From Limoniibacter endophyticus (GTDB lineage: Bacteria; Pseudomonadota; Alphaproteobacteria; Rhizobiales; Rhizobiaceae), in contig NZ_BMZO01000010.1 in the NCBI RefSeq assembly GCF_014652835.1, positions 1 through 64,000 on the forward strand: a stretch of 64,000 nucleotides of DNA, written 5' to 3'. This document shows positions 28,941-37,452 of the stretch, one piece after another. How positions within the stretch are numbered: position 1 is the first letter of the stretch; every line of letters starts with the position of its first letter. The position numbers and the translations under genes are program-made. A model generated the notes under the pieces. That model was not told where the DNA came from. It saw only the letters and a list, made by a program, of their open reading frames with translations, and searched no databases.

Positions 28941-29718
28941 TCATCGCGATCCCATCACCGAGCATGATCTCGACTCCTATGTCGATGAACAACTGACAGC
29001 AGACCGCCGTATCGAGGTGGAAGCTTATCTTTCGATGCATCCGGAGACTGCCGCACGTGTCATGGCCGATCTGCGTATGCGTGACGAATTGCGTTTGTCC
29101 CTGGCCGACGGAGCGTTTGGACTAGGGAATGTTTCTCGTTTTGCAACAATGGACGCGGCACGCAAGCTCGAACGGGGGCTGCAGGCCGGACGCTGGTTTC
29201 AAGTTTTTCAACGCGCCGCTGCCGTTGCTGTTTTCGTTGGTACTGGTTGGGTTGCTCATGGTGCATTCGGACCGCTTTCCGTAACCAGTGTCAACGCTTC
29301 GTCGCTTACTCCCCCCTATGTCGCGGATGCAATTCAGGCGCATCGCACGACGCTTGTACGTGCCTCAATGAATTCTCAGATCTCGACGCAAGATTACGAT
29401 GCAGTGGAAATCCGTTCCGCAACGGGCATTCTCATGCCAAAACTTCCTGCCGAGTGGCGAGTACAGGACGTTCAGGTCTATCCTTCGCAGTTCGGCCCGA
29501 GCGTTGAGATTGCAGTTGACGCAGAGGGACTTGGCCCCATGTCGCTTTTTGCTGTACGCCCGGGATCGTTTGATGTTGTTGGCGTGACGCTTGACAGTGG
29601 CAAGGATACGTCGGCTGCATATTGGCAGATTGGAGAAGTCGCTTATGCACTTGTCGGTAAAACCGGCGTGAACGAACTCGATCATGCGGCGGCAACACTT
29701 GCCGACACGCTCTATTGA
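28933..29718 (+). CDS. Membrane anti-sigma factor
   Basis: A 261-residue protein whose ATG overlaps the sigma-factor stop, with GGAGG 6 bases upstream, so the pair is translationally coupled. The N-terminus ('HDLDSYVDEQLTADRRIEVE', about residues 10-30) is the usual anti-sigma helical domain. One membrane helix lies near 93-112 ('AAVAVFVGTGWVAHGAFG'), and a periplasmic domain of about 140 residues follows. No zinc-binding HxxxCxxC motif is seen, so it is not a ZAS-type anti-sigma factor. It holds the sigma factor at the membrane until a periplasmic signal arrives; the signal is unknown. Confidence 0.87.
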   Translation: MTDHRDPITEHDLDSYVDEQLTADRRIEVEAYLSMHPETAARVMADLRMRDELRLSLADGAFGLGNVSRFATMDAARKLERGLQAGRWFQVFQRAAAVAVFVGTGWVAHGAFGPLSVTSVNASSLTPPYVADAIQAHRTTLVRASMNSQISTQDYDAVEIRSATGILMPKLPAEWRVQDVQVYPSQFGPSVEIAVDAEGLGPMSLFAVRPGSFDVVGVTLDSGKDTSAAYWQIGEVAYALVGKTGVNELDHAAATLADTLY

Positions 29719-29755
29719 AACGATATAGTTTAGGCTCATCAGGAGATTGATTGTC

Positions 29756-30472
29756 ATGAACCAGCCTCAATACCGCCAGCCAATGGGTTATGGTGCCCAA
29801 TCGGCGGCTCTTTTCGACGAAGGTCTGCGCAAGCATATGCTGCGCGTCTACAACTATATGGGCCTCGGCCTCGCGCTTACAGGCATTGTTGCGCTTGTGG
29901 TCGCGTCCACGCCTGCACTGTATGTGCCGATCTTCACGTCTCCGCTCAAGTGGGTCGTGATGCTCGCTCCGCTCGCCTTCGTCATGTTCTTCTCATTCCG
30001 CATCCATGCAATGTCGGGTGCGCAAGCTCAAGCTATGTTCTGGGCCTTCTGCGCCGTAATGGGTCTTTCCATGGCGTCGATCTTTCTCGTCTTCACGGGC
30101 GCTTCGATCGCACGCACCTTTTTCATCGCGGCAACGATGTTCGGTGCCATGAGCCTCTATGGTTACACGACCAAGACCGATCTGACGAAATTCTCGTCGT
30201 TCCTGATCATGGGTCTGATTGGCGTCGTCATCGCGAGCCTGGTGAATCTCTTCATGCAGTCCTCGATGATGCAATTCGTTATCTCGGTGGTCGGTATTTT
30301 TGTCTTCCTTGGTCTGACGGCCTGGGATACGCAGTCCATCAAGGAGCAGTACGCAGAGAATTTCGATGCTGAGGCCCAGCAGAAGATCGCAGTCTTCGGC
30401 GCGCTTTCGCTCTATCTCAACTTCGTGAACATCTTCCAGCTGCTGCTGAGCCTGACCGGCGAACGCGAATAG
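29756..30472 (+). CDS. Bax inhibitor-1 (BI-1/YbhL) family membrane protein
   Basis: A 238-residue protein with seven hydrophobic helices and a short cytosolic N-terminus. 'FFIAATMFGAMSLYGYTTKTDL' residues and the C-terminal 'LGLTAWDTQSIKEQYAEN' are BI-1 family signatures, including the Asp of the pH/calcium sensor. ATG 29756 has AGGAG 10 bases upstream. Bacterial members are calcium-leak channels or linked to membrane protein quality control; the role here is not known. It follows the anti-sigma gene by 37 bases and may be part of the same transcript. Confidence 0.92.
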   Translation: MNQPQYRQPMGYGAQSAALFDEGLRKHMLRVYNYMGLGLALTGIVALVVASTPALYVPIFTSPLKWVVMLAPLAFVMFFSFRIHAMSGAQAQAMFWAFCAVMGLSMASIFLVFTGASIARTFFIAATMFGAMSLYGYTTKTDLTKFSSFLIMGLIGVVIASLVNLFMQSSMMQFVISVVGIFVFLGLTAWDTQSIKEQYAENFDAEAQQKIAVFGALSLYLNFVNIFQLLLSLTGERE

Positions 30473-30487
30473 TCGCTGTATAGACCC

Positions 30488-30518
30488 GTCCCCTCCTCGC
30501 TGAAGCGGGGGAGGGGAC
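30488..30518. terminator. GC-rich hairpin after the BI-1 gene
   Basis: GTCCCCTCC (30488-30496) pairs perfectly with GGAGGGGAC (30510-30518) around a 13-base loop. No T-run follows, so it may be an mRNA 3' stabiliser or a small dispersed palindrome rather than a classical terminator. Confidence 0.55.
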
Positions 30519-30619
30519 CTGCCGCCCGGGCGGAAAATGAAGATTCCAAATCTGAAGAAATACCGGGTGGTCCTCATGTGACCGCAGTGTCTTTGTGTGC
30601 CCAACTCCGGAGTCCTCCG

Positions 30620-31192
30620 ATGGATAACAGCGACCAGCAGGCTATCAAAAGCCTTTTTAACAAGCTGTCTCAAGTCGAGCGGCAGTCACCGCCACGTGAT
30701 GAGCAGGCGCAGGCCTACATTGAAAAGCAGATCAACGGGCAGCCAGCGGCACCCTATTACATGGCGCAGACGATCATCGTACAGGAGCAGGCGTTAAATG
30801 CTGCGCAATCGCGCATACAGGCACTGGAACAGCAGCTCGCACAGCCGCAGCCAGGTGGTGGTATGCTCTCAGGTCTTTTCCGAAACGGGGCGAAGCCCGC
30901 ACCTCACTCTGGTGTGCCGCGTATAGGACGTAGTATCGACGCACAAGGGCAGCAGCCGACGTTTGGTGGCCAGCAGCAACCATCCTCATTTAATCGTGCT
31001 GGCGGTGGCTTTCTGGGCGGCGCTGTGCAGACAGCAATGGGGGTAGCAGGGGGTGTTTTACTCGGCAACGCCATGGCTGGCATGTTTGGTGGAAACGAAG
31101 CGCAAGCTGCTGAAGCCTCGGCAGAGGAACCTGTGGTCGAAGATGACATAGGCGATCTCGGTGACGGCGGTATGGACGATATAGAGTTTTAA
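30620..31192 (+). CDS. DUF2076 protein
   Basis: A 190-residue protein matching the DUF2076 pattern: a helical N-terminus with 'LFNKLSQVERQSPPRDEQAQ', a Gln-rich coiled segment (about residues 55-80), a Pro/Gly/Gln-rich linker, a Gly-rich hydrophobic segment ('GGGFLGGAVQTAMGVAGGVL') and an acidic C-terminus full of Asp, Glu and Ala. No signal peptide is seen. Family members are called periplasmic ligand-binding sensor proteins in databases, without experimental support that I know of. The ATG at 30620 fits the family N-terminus; the ribosome site is weak. Confidence 0.82.
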   Translation: MDNSDQQAIKSLFNKLSQVERQSPPRDEQAQAYIEKQINGQPAAPYYMAQTIIVQEQALNAAQSRIQALEQQLAQPQPGGGMLSGLFRNGAKPAPHSGVPRIGRSIDAQGQQPTFGGQQQPSSFNRAGGGFLGGAVQTAMGVAGGVLLGNAMAGMFGGNEAQAAEASAEEPVVEDDIGDLGDGGMDDIEF

Positions 31193-31216
31193 GATCAAGC
31201 AAGATCGCCATGGATC

Positions 31217-31246
31217 GGCCCGGCTTTCAAGTCGGGCTTTTTGTTT
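31217..31246 (+). terminator. Intrinsic terminator after the DUF2076 gene
   Basis: GCCCG (31217-31221) and CGGGC (31232-31236), with GCTT/AGT pairing inside, are followed by TTTTTGTTTT. Confidence 0.75.
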
Positions 31247-31315
31247 TCACGCCCTTCCGATCGCCACATTTCCATGGCCAAAGCGCTCTGTCTGCGACTT
31301 TCCAAGAGACATTCC

Positions 31316-31801
31316 ATGTATATACCCTCACGTCGTTCTGTCTTGACCCTGCTAGGTGCCGGAGTTCTGCTACCATTGGCCGCTTGTCGATCCGGTCGAC
31401 TCGTGCCGGTGCAAGGTGGAGGTGTATCTTCCGACACACGTGCCATCGTTGGCTTTATCCGCACCGAAAATGGGTTGCCGGCGCTGCGGCCGGATAGGCG
31501 GCTGGAACGTGCCGCGCTGCAACAAGCCCATTTCATGGCTCGTGTGGGGAGGATGACGCACGATACGGGCCGTGGTCGTGATTTCGCTTCGCGGATGACT
31601 GCGAGCAGCATCGGTGGTGTTGCAGCTGAGAACATAGCTGTGGGCCGCATGGGCTATGAGCGACTTTTTTCCATGTGGATGAATTCTCCCCCGCACCGTA
31701 AGAACATGCTCAATCCGCAATTCACACGATACGGCTTGGCTTATGCGGAGGCTACGCCCGGAAGCGATCAAAAATATTGGGCGATTATTCTGGCGAGCTA
31801 G
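31316..31801 (+). CDS. CAP/SCP-domain lipoprotein
   Basis: A 161-residue protein with a lipoprotein signal (MYIPSRRSVLTLLGAGVLLPLAAC, lipobox LAAC) starting at ATG 31316. An Arg pair before the hydrophobic core leaves Tat export possible. The rest is one CAP domain: 'LERAALQQAHFMARVGRMTH', 'AAENIAVG' and 'WMNSPPHRKNMLNPQFTRYG' carry the two His and the Glu of the CAP cleft. It is anchored in the envelope. Bacterial CAP proteins have been tied to lipid or surface functions, but none is proven for this group. Its last 17 bases overlap the convergent flippase gene. Confidence 0.88.
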   Translation: MYIPSRRSVLTLLGAGVLLPLAACRSGRLVPVQGGGVSSDTRAIVGFIRTENGLPALRPDRRLERAALQQAHFMARVGRMTHDTGRGRDFASRMTASSIGGVAAENIAVGRMGYERLFSMWMNSPPHRKNMLNPQFTRYGLAYAEATPGSDQKYWAIILAS

Positions 31802-33425
31802 TCGGGCCGCTGTCGGTCTTCCTCAGTTTCTCGGGGATGGGGATGGTTTTCGGCAAATCCAGCTCTTCGATCACCTCCTTAATGACAGCGCCGTCCCGCC
31901 AGGTGAATGCCCAGATCAGCCCTGCACTAGCGGCGAGCAACGAACCTGCGGCGATCCATGGGATCATTGACGGAAAAGGACGCAGTAGCGCGCCATCGAG
32001 ATCATCGAACTGGCGTCGGGTGGCAAGCAGCGTTGCGGCGAATGCAATCAGGAATAAGCTGACGAAATAGGTGTGGCCCGTAGCGGCTGTTACGACGAAT
32101 GCGGTCAGCGTCAGGGCCAGCGCTAGTTTCCACGCAATGCGGGAACGCTGGATCAGGCCGCGCCCGCTCAGCACCAACGCCATGCCGCACAAGGCGGAAA
32201 CGCACAGCGACGTGATCTCAAAGTAGCTTGGCAGATGACGGACGATCTCGCTGGGGTCTGGACGCGCTTCGGGAATCACTGCTGCGAAGATCAGCATCGC
32301 CCCGATCATGACCGAGAAGGCTGTCAAAACTGGTGCTGAAAGAACCTCCCGACCCTGTTCAGCAGCGGTTCCAAGGTGGCGAACGGCGCGGCGCGTTTCG
32401 GCGAGGCTTACCATAATGGCGGCGGCAACCAAGGGGACGGCGTAATAAATGACGCGATAGACGACCAACGCTGCCAGTGTTTGACTGGCGGGCCCGTTTC
32501 CCGCAAGGCCGGCCATCATGACAGTTTCGAATACACCGAGACCTGCCGGTACGTGGCTGAGCGCTGCAAGACCCGCAGCAGTCATGTAGAGCACAATGAA
32601 TGACCAGTAACCGATCGTGTGATCGGGCAGCAGAACATAAAGACAAAGACCGGCAAGACAGAGATCGACTGTCGTCACCACGAGTTGGCGGATCGTATTG
32701 AAGGCGGTTGGCATGAGGATCGACGCGCTGCCTATGCGGATCGATCCGCGGCGAACCGCGAAGGCTACGAGAAACGTCGTGCCAAGCGACACGAGGATGC
32801 CTGCCACGACAACCACATTACGGTAATCCCCTACAAGATTGGTTACCTGTGGCGCTGCAAAGGCAATGCCGATCCCCGTAACGACGACGACACCAATGCT
32901 AAAAGCAACGACGACGAACGTTATGATGGTGGCGATCTGCTCGGGGGAAAAGCCGAGCCGCGAATAGTAGCGATAGCGGATTGCGCCACCGCTCAACGGG
33001 CCAAAGCCAGCAGTGTTGCCGACCGCATAGCCACAAAACGCGACGAAGGCGACAAGAGGGTAGGGACGCTTTTCGCCGATATAGTCGAGTGCGGAGACAT
33101 CGTAGAACGTCAGAACAAGGTAACTGGCCGCGGTAGCAGCAAGCGCAAGCGCTATGTGGTACCAGCCGAGATCGGCAAGCGATGCACGAACGGCCTGGTA
33201 CGAAACTTCCTGTGTCAGATCGCGAAGCGCCAGGCCAGCAAGCAGAGCGACTACGATGAGCGCGATCGTTGAGACGGCCACGTGATGTCTGCGAAGGCTG
33301 TCAAGAATACGGGTAATGAGGCTGCGGTCGCCAGCGGCGCGCTGCGAGAGTGTCTGTGCCTGACTCAGGATCAGCTCGTCCTGATCTGAGTCCACAGAGC
33401 CCTGATCGGGTCTGCGTTCGCTCAT
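31785..33425 (-). CDS. Stand-alone MprF-type flippase domain protein
   Basis: A 546-residue membrane protein with about 14 helices of the MprF N-terminal (LPG_synthase_TM/UPF0104) family. 'GYAVGNTAGFGPLSGGAIRY' near 145-165 is the family hallmark. The normal MprF has a further C-terminal aminoacyl-phosphatidylglycerol synthase domain of about 300 residues. Here the chain ends soon after the last helix with a charged tail, and no synthase frame follows, because the opposite-strand CAP gene occupies that DNA. It may flip a lipid made by another enzyme. A true short homologue is more likely than a recent truncation, since the tail reads as ordinary coding sequence. Confidence 0.85.
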   Translation of the reverse strand: MSERRPDQGSVDSDQDELILSQAQTLSQRAAGDRSLITRILDSLRRHHVAVSTIALIVVALLAGLALRDLTQEVSYQAVRASLADLGWYHIALALAATAASYLVLTFYDVSALDYIGEKRPYPLVAFVAFCGYAVGNTAGFGPLSGGAIRYRYYSRLGFSPEQIATIITFVVVAFSIGVVVVTGIGIAFAAPQVTNLVGDYRNVVVVAGILVSLGTTFLVAFAVRRGSIRIGSASILMPTAFNTIRQLVVTTVDLCLAGLCLYVLLPDHTIGYWSFIVLYMTAAGLAALSHVPAGLGVFETVMMAGLAGNGPASQTLAALVVYRVIYYAVPLVAAAIMVSLAETRRAVRHLGTAAEQGREVLSAPVLTAFSVMIGAMLIFAAVIPEARPDPSEIVRHLPSYFEITSLCVSALCGMALVLSGRGLIQRSRIAWKLALALTLTAFVVTAATGHTYFVSLFLIAFAATLLATRRQFDDLDGALLRPFPSMIPWIAAGSLLAASAGLIWAFTWRDGAVIKEVIEELDLPKTIPIPEKLRKTDSGPTSSPE

Positions 33426-33550
33426 GATTGCCTCAAATTTTCCAGTGCTTCACGCGCCGCCGAACCCAAACCGGAAATAGCAAAGCTTCACTCACAACCG
33501 CAAGCGCTATCATTGTTTCCCTAGCGTCCTGACTTGCGACAGGAGAAAAA

Positions 33551-33572
33551 ATAATATACCCCCCTATATTAT
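33551..33572. promoter_or_regulatory. RcnR/DmeR-type operator overlapping the dmeR start codon
   Basis: ATAATATA (33551-33558), CCCCCC (33559-33564) and TATATTAT (33565-33572) form a perfect 8-bp inverted repeat around a six-C tract. This is the operator form of RcnR/FrmR-family repressors. The right arm includes the first two bases of the dmeR ATG, so repressor binding would cover both promoter and start codon. Confidence 0.85.
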
Positions 33573-33849
33573 GTCACATTTGCACGCAGACAAATCCAAG
33601 CTCGTCGCTCGCATTCGGCGGCTCAAAGGGCAGCTAGATGCGGTGGAGCGTTCGCTTGAAGCGGAAGCCGATTGCGGCGACACGCTTCAATTACTCGCTT
33701 CCATACGAGGCGCCCTGAATGGGCTGACGACTGAGCTTATCGAAACGCACATACGCAATCATGTCAGTGATCCGGATAAAGATCCTGACGAGGACCGCGC
33801 CAAGGGCGCGCGACAATTAATCTCGGTTCTCAAGACCTATATGAAGTGA
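33571..33849 (+). CDS. dmeR: DmeR, RcnR/CsoR-family nickel/cobalt-sensing repressor
   Basis: A 92-residue all-helical repressor. The residues that bind Ni/Co in RcnR are all present at the same numbers: His3, Cys35, His60 and His64. This separates it from copper-type CsoR and formaldehyde-type FrmR. It is followed 9 bases later by a CDF exporter, the dmeRF arrangement known from Rhizobium and Agrobacterium. It should repress both genes until cobalt or nickel binds. The ATG lies inside the operator, and the nearest AGGAG is 25 bases away, so the mRNA may have almost no leader. Confidence 0.93.
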   Translation: MSHLHADKSKLVARIRRLKGQLDAVERSLEAEADCGDTLQLLASIRGALNGLTTELIETHIRNHVSDPDKDPDEDRAKGARQLISVLKTYMK

Positions 33850-33858
33850 GTCTCGAAA

Positions 33859-34818
33859 ATGACCGCAACCGCGCACACACATGATTTTCTAGGTGAGGAC
33901 CACGACCGCAATGAAAAGCGTGTTTGGCTGGTGATTTTTATCACCGCTGCCATGATGGTGGTCGAGATCGTCGCCGGCTATGCTTATGGGTCGATGGCAT
34001 TGATCGCCGACGGCTTCCACATGTCTACTCACGCTTTGGCCATGCTCGTTGCAGTCGGCGCTTATATCTACGCTCGGCGCCATCGCCAGGACGCACGTTT
34101 CAGCTTCGGAACAGGAAAGGTCGGGGATCTGGCCGGCTTTGCGAGTGCATTGATGCTGGGTGGATTTGCGCTTTTCATCGCCTATGAAAGCACAGTGCGT
34201 CTCTTTAACCCCGTGCCGATTTCGTTTGGGCAAGCCATGCTGGTGGCGGCGATCGGTCTTGCGGTGAACCTTGTATGCGCGTTTCTCCTGCGGGAGGATC
34301 ATACGCATCACGGGCATCACCACGGGCATGATCACCATCACCACGAGCATTCTGATGATGATCGCGCACATGATCACGGGCCTCGGCACGGAGCGCGCGA
34401 TAACAACCTGCGGGCCGCTTATCTGCATGTTCTGGCCGACGCACTGACATCTTTACTGGCCATCGCGGCTCTTGGCCTTGGTGCGATATGGGGATGGGTT
34501 TGGCTCGATGCTGTCATGGGCATCGTCGGGGCCATCATCATCGGGCGTTGGTCATTTTCGCTGATACGCCATTCATCGGCGGTGCTGCTTGATATGGTGC
34601 CCGACGAGACGCTGCGAAATCAAGTCTCGTCAACCGTTGCAAGGCTTGGTGGAGAACTGACTGATCTGCACATATGGCAAGTCGGACCGGGTCATAATGC
34701 TGCGATCGTCTCGGTTTCTTCGAGCGAAGGAAAGACCGTCGATGATTTCAAGGCTGCATTGTCTGGCTTAGCTGGTTTGTCGCATCTGACGGTGGAGTTG
34801 CGCGTTAGCGCGAGTTGA
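33859..34818 (+). CDS. dmeF: DmeF, cation diffusion facilitator for Co/Ni efflux
   Basis: A 319-residue CDF transporter with six helices. 'IADGFHMSTHALAMLVAVGA' in helix 2 carries the metal-site His and Asp residues, and the helix 5 counterpart is 'HVLADALTSLLAI'. The cytoplasmic loop (about residues 140-185) is extremely His-rich, with more than a dozen His mixed with Asp and Gly, and the C-terminal domain is the usual ferredoxin-like fold. It exports excess cobalt or nickel using protons. It is translated just after dmeR and ended by a strong bidirectional terminator. Confidence 0.93.
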   Translation: MTATAHTHDFLGEDHDRNEKRVWLVIFITAAMMVVEIVAGYAYGSMALIADGFHMSTHALAMLVAVGAYIYARRHRQDARFSFGTGKVGDLAGFASALMLGGFALFIAYESTVRLFNPVPISFGQAMLVAAIGLAVNLVCAFLLREDHTHHGHHHGHDHHHHEHSDDDRAHDHGPRHGARDNNLRAAYLHVLADALTSLLAIAALGLGAIWGWVWLDAVMGIVGAIIIGRWSFSLIRHSSAVLLDMVPDETLRNQVSSTVARLGGELTDLHIWQVGPGHNAAIVSVSSSEGKTVDDFKAALSGLAGLSHLTVELRVSAS

Positions 34819-34844
34819 ACGCGATCAAGTAAAAAGCTGAGCGG

Positions 34845-34883
34845 AAAAAAAGGGCGTGCACGGGGAGTGCGCGCCCTTTTTTT
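34845..34883. terminator. Strong bidirectional terminator after dmeF
   Basis: AAAAAAAGGGCG pairs with CGCCCTTTTTTT, with inner GCAC/GTGC pairing. It has an A-run before and a T-run after, so it works in both directions. Confidence 0.88.
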
Positions 34884-35184
34884 CAGTACGCGCCTCATTT
34901 GAAGGCTACGATTGAGGATCAAATTTCCTATTTCTCAGATTAAAATCGGTTCAAAAAGCCTTTTGATAATGGAGGTTTATAGGAAGATTGGAAATGTTTT
35001 GAAAATTTATGGTTGAATTATGGCCGTCATCTCTCTAGATTTCCCATTATACAGCGGCACTGATGAGATAATCGCTGCGCAATCTGTGTGATGCGCTGGC
35101 GGTATTTTGTTGTGCGTTATCTGGCGATAGAAGTATTTCATAGAGATACACTGTATTCTTCGTCTCACAGAAGTAAGAGGGACT
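34884..35184. other. AT-rich upstream region of proV
   Basis: No gene is supported in these 300 bases. The stretch from 34920 to 35030 is clearly AT-richer than its surroundings, as is common upstream of osmotically regulated genes. Near its right end an 11-bp palindrome ATACAcTGTAT (35146-35156) lies about 30 bases before proV and could be an operator. Confidence 0.45.
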
Positions 35185-36432
35185 ATGAAACCCAAGTTAA
35201 GGGTCGAAAACGTCTATAAAATTTTCGGGAATCAGCCCGAAGCGGCGCTCGCGAGGCTGAGAGCGGGTGACAGCAAGAAAGACATTTTTGAAGCCACGGG
35301 CCAAACCGTAGGTGTCGAAGATGCGAGCTTCACAGTAAACGAAGGCGAGATTTTCGTCGTCATGGGCCTGTCCGGCTCCGGTAAATCCACGCTGGTACGC
35401 ATGTTGAACGGTTTAATCCGTCCTACTTCCGGCAAGGTATTGATTGACGATGACGATGTCGCCTCCTGCTCGGCCAAGCGTCTGCGCGAAGTTCGTCGCG
35501 AGAAGATCACAATGGTCTTCCAGCACTTCGCACTTTTCCCGCACAAGACGGTTGCAGAGAACGCCGCTTATGGTTTGAAGATCAAGGGCGTTTCGGGAGA
35601 AGAGCGTCGCGCCAAAGCACTTGATGCCTTGTCCCGCGTTGGCCTCGAGCATTATGCGGACAGCTTCCCGGCGGATCTGTCCGGCGGTATGCAGCAGCGC
35701 GTCGGCCTGGCGCGTGGGTTGGCAACCAACCCGCAGATTCTTCTCATGGATGAGCCGTTCGGTGCGCTGGATCCATTGATCCGTCGTGAGATGCAGGATG
35801 AACTGATCCATCTCCAGCGCGAATTGAAGAAAACGATTGTCTTTATCACGCATGATCTCAACGAAGCGCTTCTGCTTGGCGATAGAATAGCCATCATGAA
35901 GGATGGACGGTTCGTGCAGATTGGCACAGCGCAGGAAATTGTAGACAATCCGGCGGGTGAATATGTCGCCGCCTTCGTCGCGGATATTGATCGCGGCCGC
36001 GTTTTTTCCGCCCATCATGTCGCGCAGGATGTTCCCTCCGTTCAGTTGGAAGAACATACGCCCGAGAGCGCGCTGAAGACGATGGAGGACCATAATCGTT
36101 CGGCACTTTATGTCATGGATGGCAAAGAGATTGCCGGCGTTGTGACCTATCAGGATCTAACCGTAGCCTCGCGCGAAGACGGCGCTGAGCTACGGGACTC
36201 GCTTATCACCGAATATCCGACAGTCGAAGGCGGTACACCGCTTAATGAACTTTATGGTGCAGCAAGTGCCGGATTGCCGGTTGCGGTGACGGATAGCGAA
36301 AACCGTCTCGTGGGTGTCGTCGATCCGCATGCCGTTCTGGCGCAGCTTTCGGGTGATGAGCAGCCGGATGCCGAAACCGATGTCGAAGAAAACGATAAAA
36401 AGACAGGAGAGCCCGTTGTTCAGCCCGTCTGA
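35185..36432 (+). CDS. proV: Glycine betaine/proline ABC importer ATPase
   Basis: A 415-residue ProV/OpuAA-type ATPase. Walker A '[14 protein letters not shown]' is near residue 58, the signature 'DLSGGMQQRVGLARGLATNP' near 168 and Walker B 'LLMDEPFGALDP' near 188. Two CBS domains fill about residues 280-390; in this family they sense ionic strength. The N-terminus has the family-specific 'VENVYKIFGNQP'. It energises uptake of betaine-like osmoprotectants at the inner membrane. ATG 35185 has AGAGGGA 3-4 bases upstream. It is the first of three genes in the order V, W, X. Confidence 0.95.
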   Translation: MKPKLRVENVYKIFGNQPEAALARLRAGDSKKDIFEATGQTVGVEDASFTVNEGEIFVVMGLSGSGKSTLVRMLNGLIRPTSGKVLIDDDDVASCSAKRLREVRREKITMVFQHFALFPHKTVAENAAYGLKIKGVSGEERRAKALDALSRVGLEHYADSFPADLSGGMQQRVGLARGLATNPQILLMDEPFGALDPLIRREMQDELIHLQRELKKTIVFITHDLNEALLLGDRIAIMKDGRFVQIGTAQEIVDNPAGEYVAAFVADIDRGRVFSAHHVAQDVPSVQLEEHTPESALKTMEDHNRSALYVMDGKEIAGVVTYQDLTVASREDGAELRDSLITEYPTVEGGTPLNELYGAASAGLPVAVTDSENRLVGVVDPHAVLAQLSGDEQPDAETDVEENDKKTGEPVVQPV

Positions 36433-37363
36433 CCTTATGCAAATTCCGTTCGATGACTGGGTCAACACCATCGTTCGCGGTTACATCGTTCCAAACTTCC
36501 GCCCGACGTTCCGGGCCATGCAGGTGCCTGTTGCAGCAGTTCTCGCTTGGTTGAACACGTTTCTCAACTGGTTGCCGATGCTTATTTTCACAGGGGTCCT
36601 CTCCTTGACAGCATGGCGCACGGCGGGTCGGGGCGTTGCCATCTTCACGCTGATTGCCCTGGTTTTCATTGACATGATCGGCTTGTGGAGCGAGACCATG
36701 ACCACCCTGTCGATGATCATCACTTCTGTGCTTTTCTGCGCTGTGATCGGTGTTCCGATCGGCATATGGGCTGCACGGAGCGATCGCGCGCTCGTGATCA
36801 TTCGTCCGGTGCTCGACATTATGCAGACGATCCCTTCCTTCGTTTATCTTGTGCCGATCGTCATGCTTTTTGGTGTGGGGATGGTGCCGGGGATTATCGC
36901 GACGATCATCTTCGCTTTGCCACCAATCATTCGCTTGACCAATCTCGGCATTCGCAATGTTCGTGCGGACCTCATTGAAGCTGCAAATGCATTCGGTTCG
37001 ACACCGTCCCAAACGCTCTGGGAGGTCCAGCTCCCCATGGCCATGCGTACCATCATGGCGGGTCTTAATCAGACGCTGATGCTGGCTTTGTCGATGGTCG
37101 TCGTTGCGGCTCTGATTGGCGCAGGGGGACTCGGTCTTACTGTGTTCACGGGGCTGGGCCGACTCGATGTAGGCGGTGCGACTGCTGGCGGTGTCGGCAT
37201 CGTCCTCCTCGCCATCATTCTCGACCGTATCACCCAGGCCCTAGGGGAACAGAAGTCGGTGAAAACCGTGTCGCTGCGCCAAACGCTCATGTCTTTCTTC
37301 AGATCGGGGAAAGCAGATGAGGAGAAAGCGAACACGCTCCCAGCATCATCCAAGCCCGCGTGA
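36416..37363 (+). CDS. proW: Glycine betaine/proline ABC importer permease
   Basis: A 315-residue permease with an N-terminal helical tail and six or more membrane helices. 'GVPIGIWAARSDRALVIIRP' and the EAA-like loop 'LIEAANAFGSTPSQTLWEVQ' are typical of ProW. The start is a choice between TTG 36416, which has AGGAG 6 bases upstream and overlaps proV by 17 bases, and ATG 36437, which has no ribosome site in place. I use the TTG because of the spacing, and this implies translational coupling to proV. It forms the membrane channel of the ProVWX importer. Confidence 0.92.
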   Translation: MFSPSDLMQIPFDDWVNTIVRGYIVPNFRPTFRAMQVPVAAVLAWLNTFLNWLPMLIFTGVLSLTAWRTAGRGVAIFTLIALVFIDMIGLWSETMTTLSMIITSVLFCAVIGVPIGIWAARSDRALVIIRPVLDIMQTIPSFVYLVPIVMLFGVGMVPGIIATIIFALPPIIRLTNLGIRNVRADLIEAANAFGSTPSQTLWEVQLPMAMRTIMAGLNQTLMLALSMVVVAALIGAGGLGLTVFTGLGRLDVGGATAGGVGIVLLAIILDRITQALGEQKSVKTVSLRQTLMSFFRSGKADEEKANTLPASSKPA

Positions 37364-37452
37364 AACTACTTTCGTGATCGGCGGGCGAGCCGCCGGTCAA
37401 CCAACCTCTGCTGCGCTCTGCCGCGGTTAACTAAACAGGAGAACACTCCCTG

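Noticed and set aside
33551-33572. Inverted repeat before dmeR as a terminator
   Set aside because: It has an AT stem around a C-tract with no GC stem; it fits an RcnR-type operator and overlaps the start codon.
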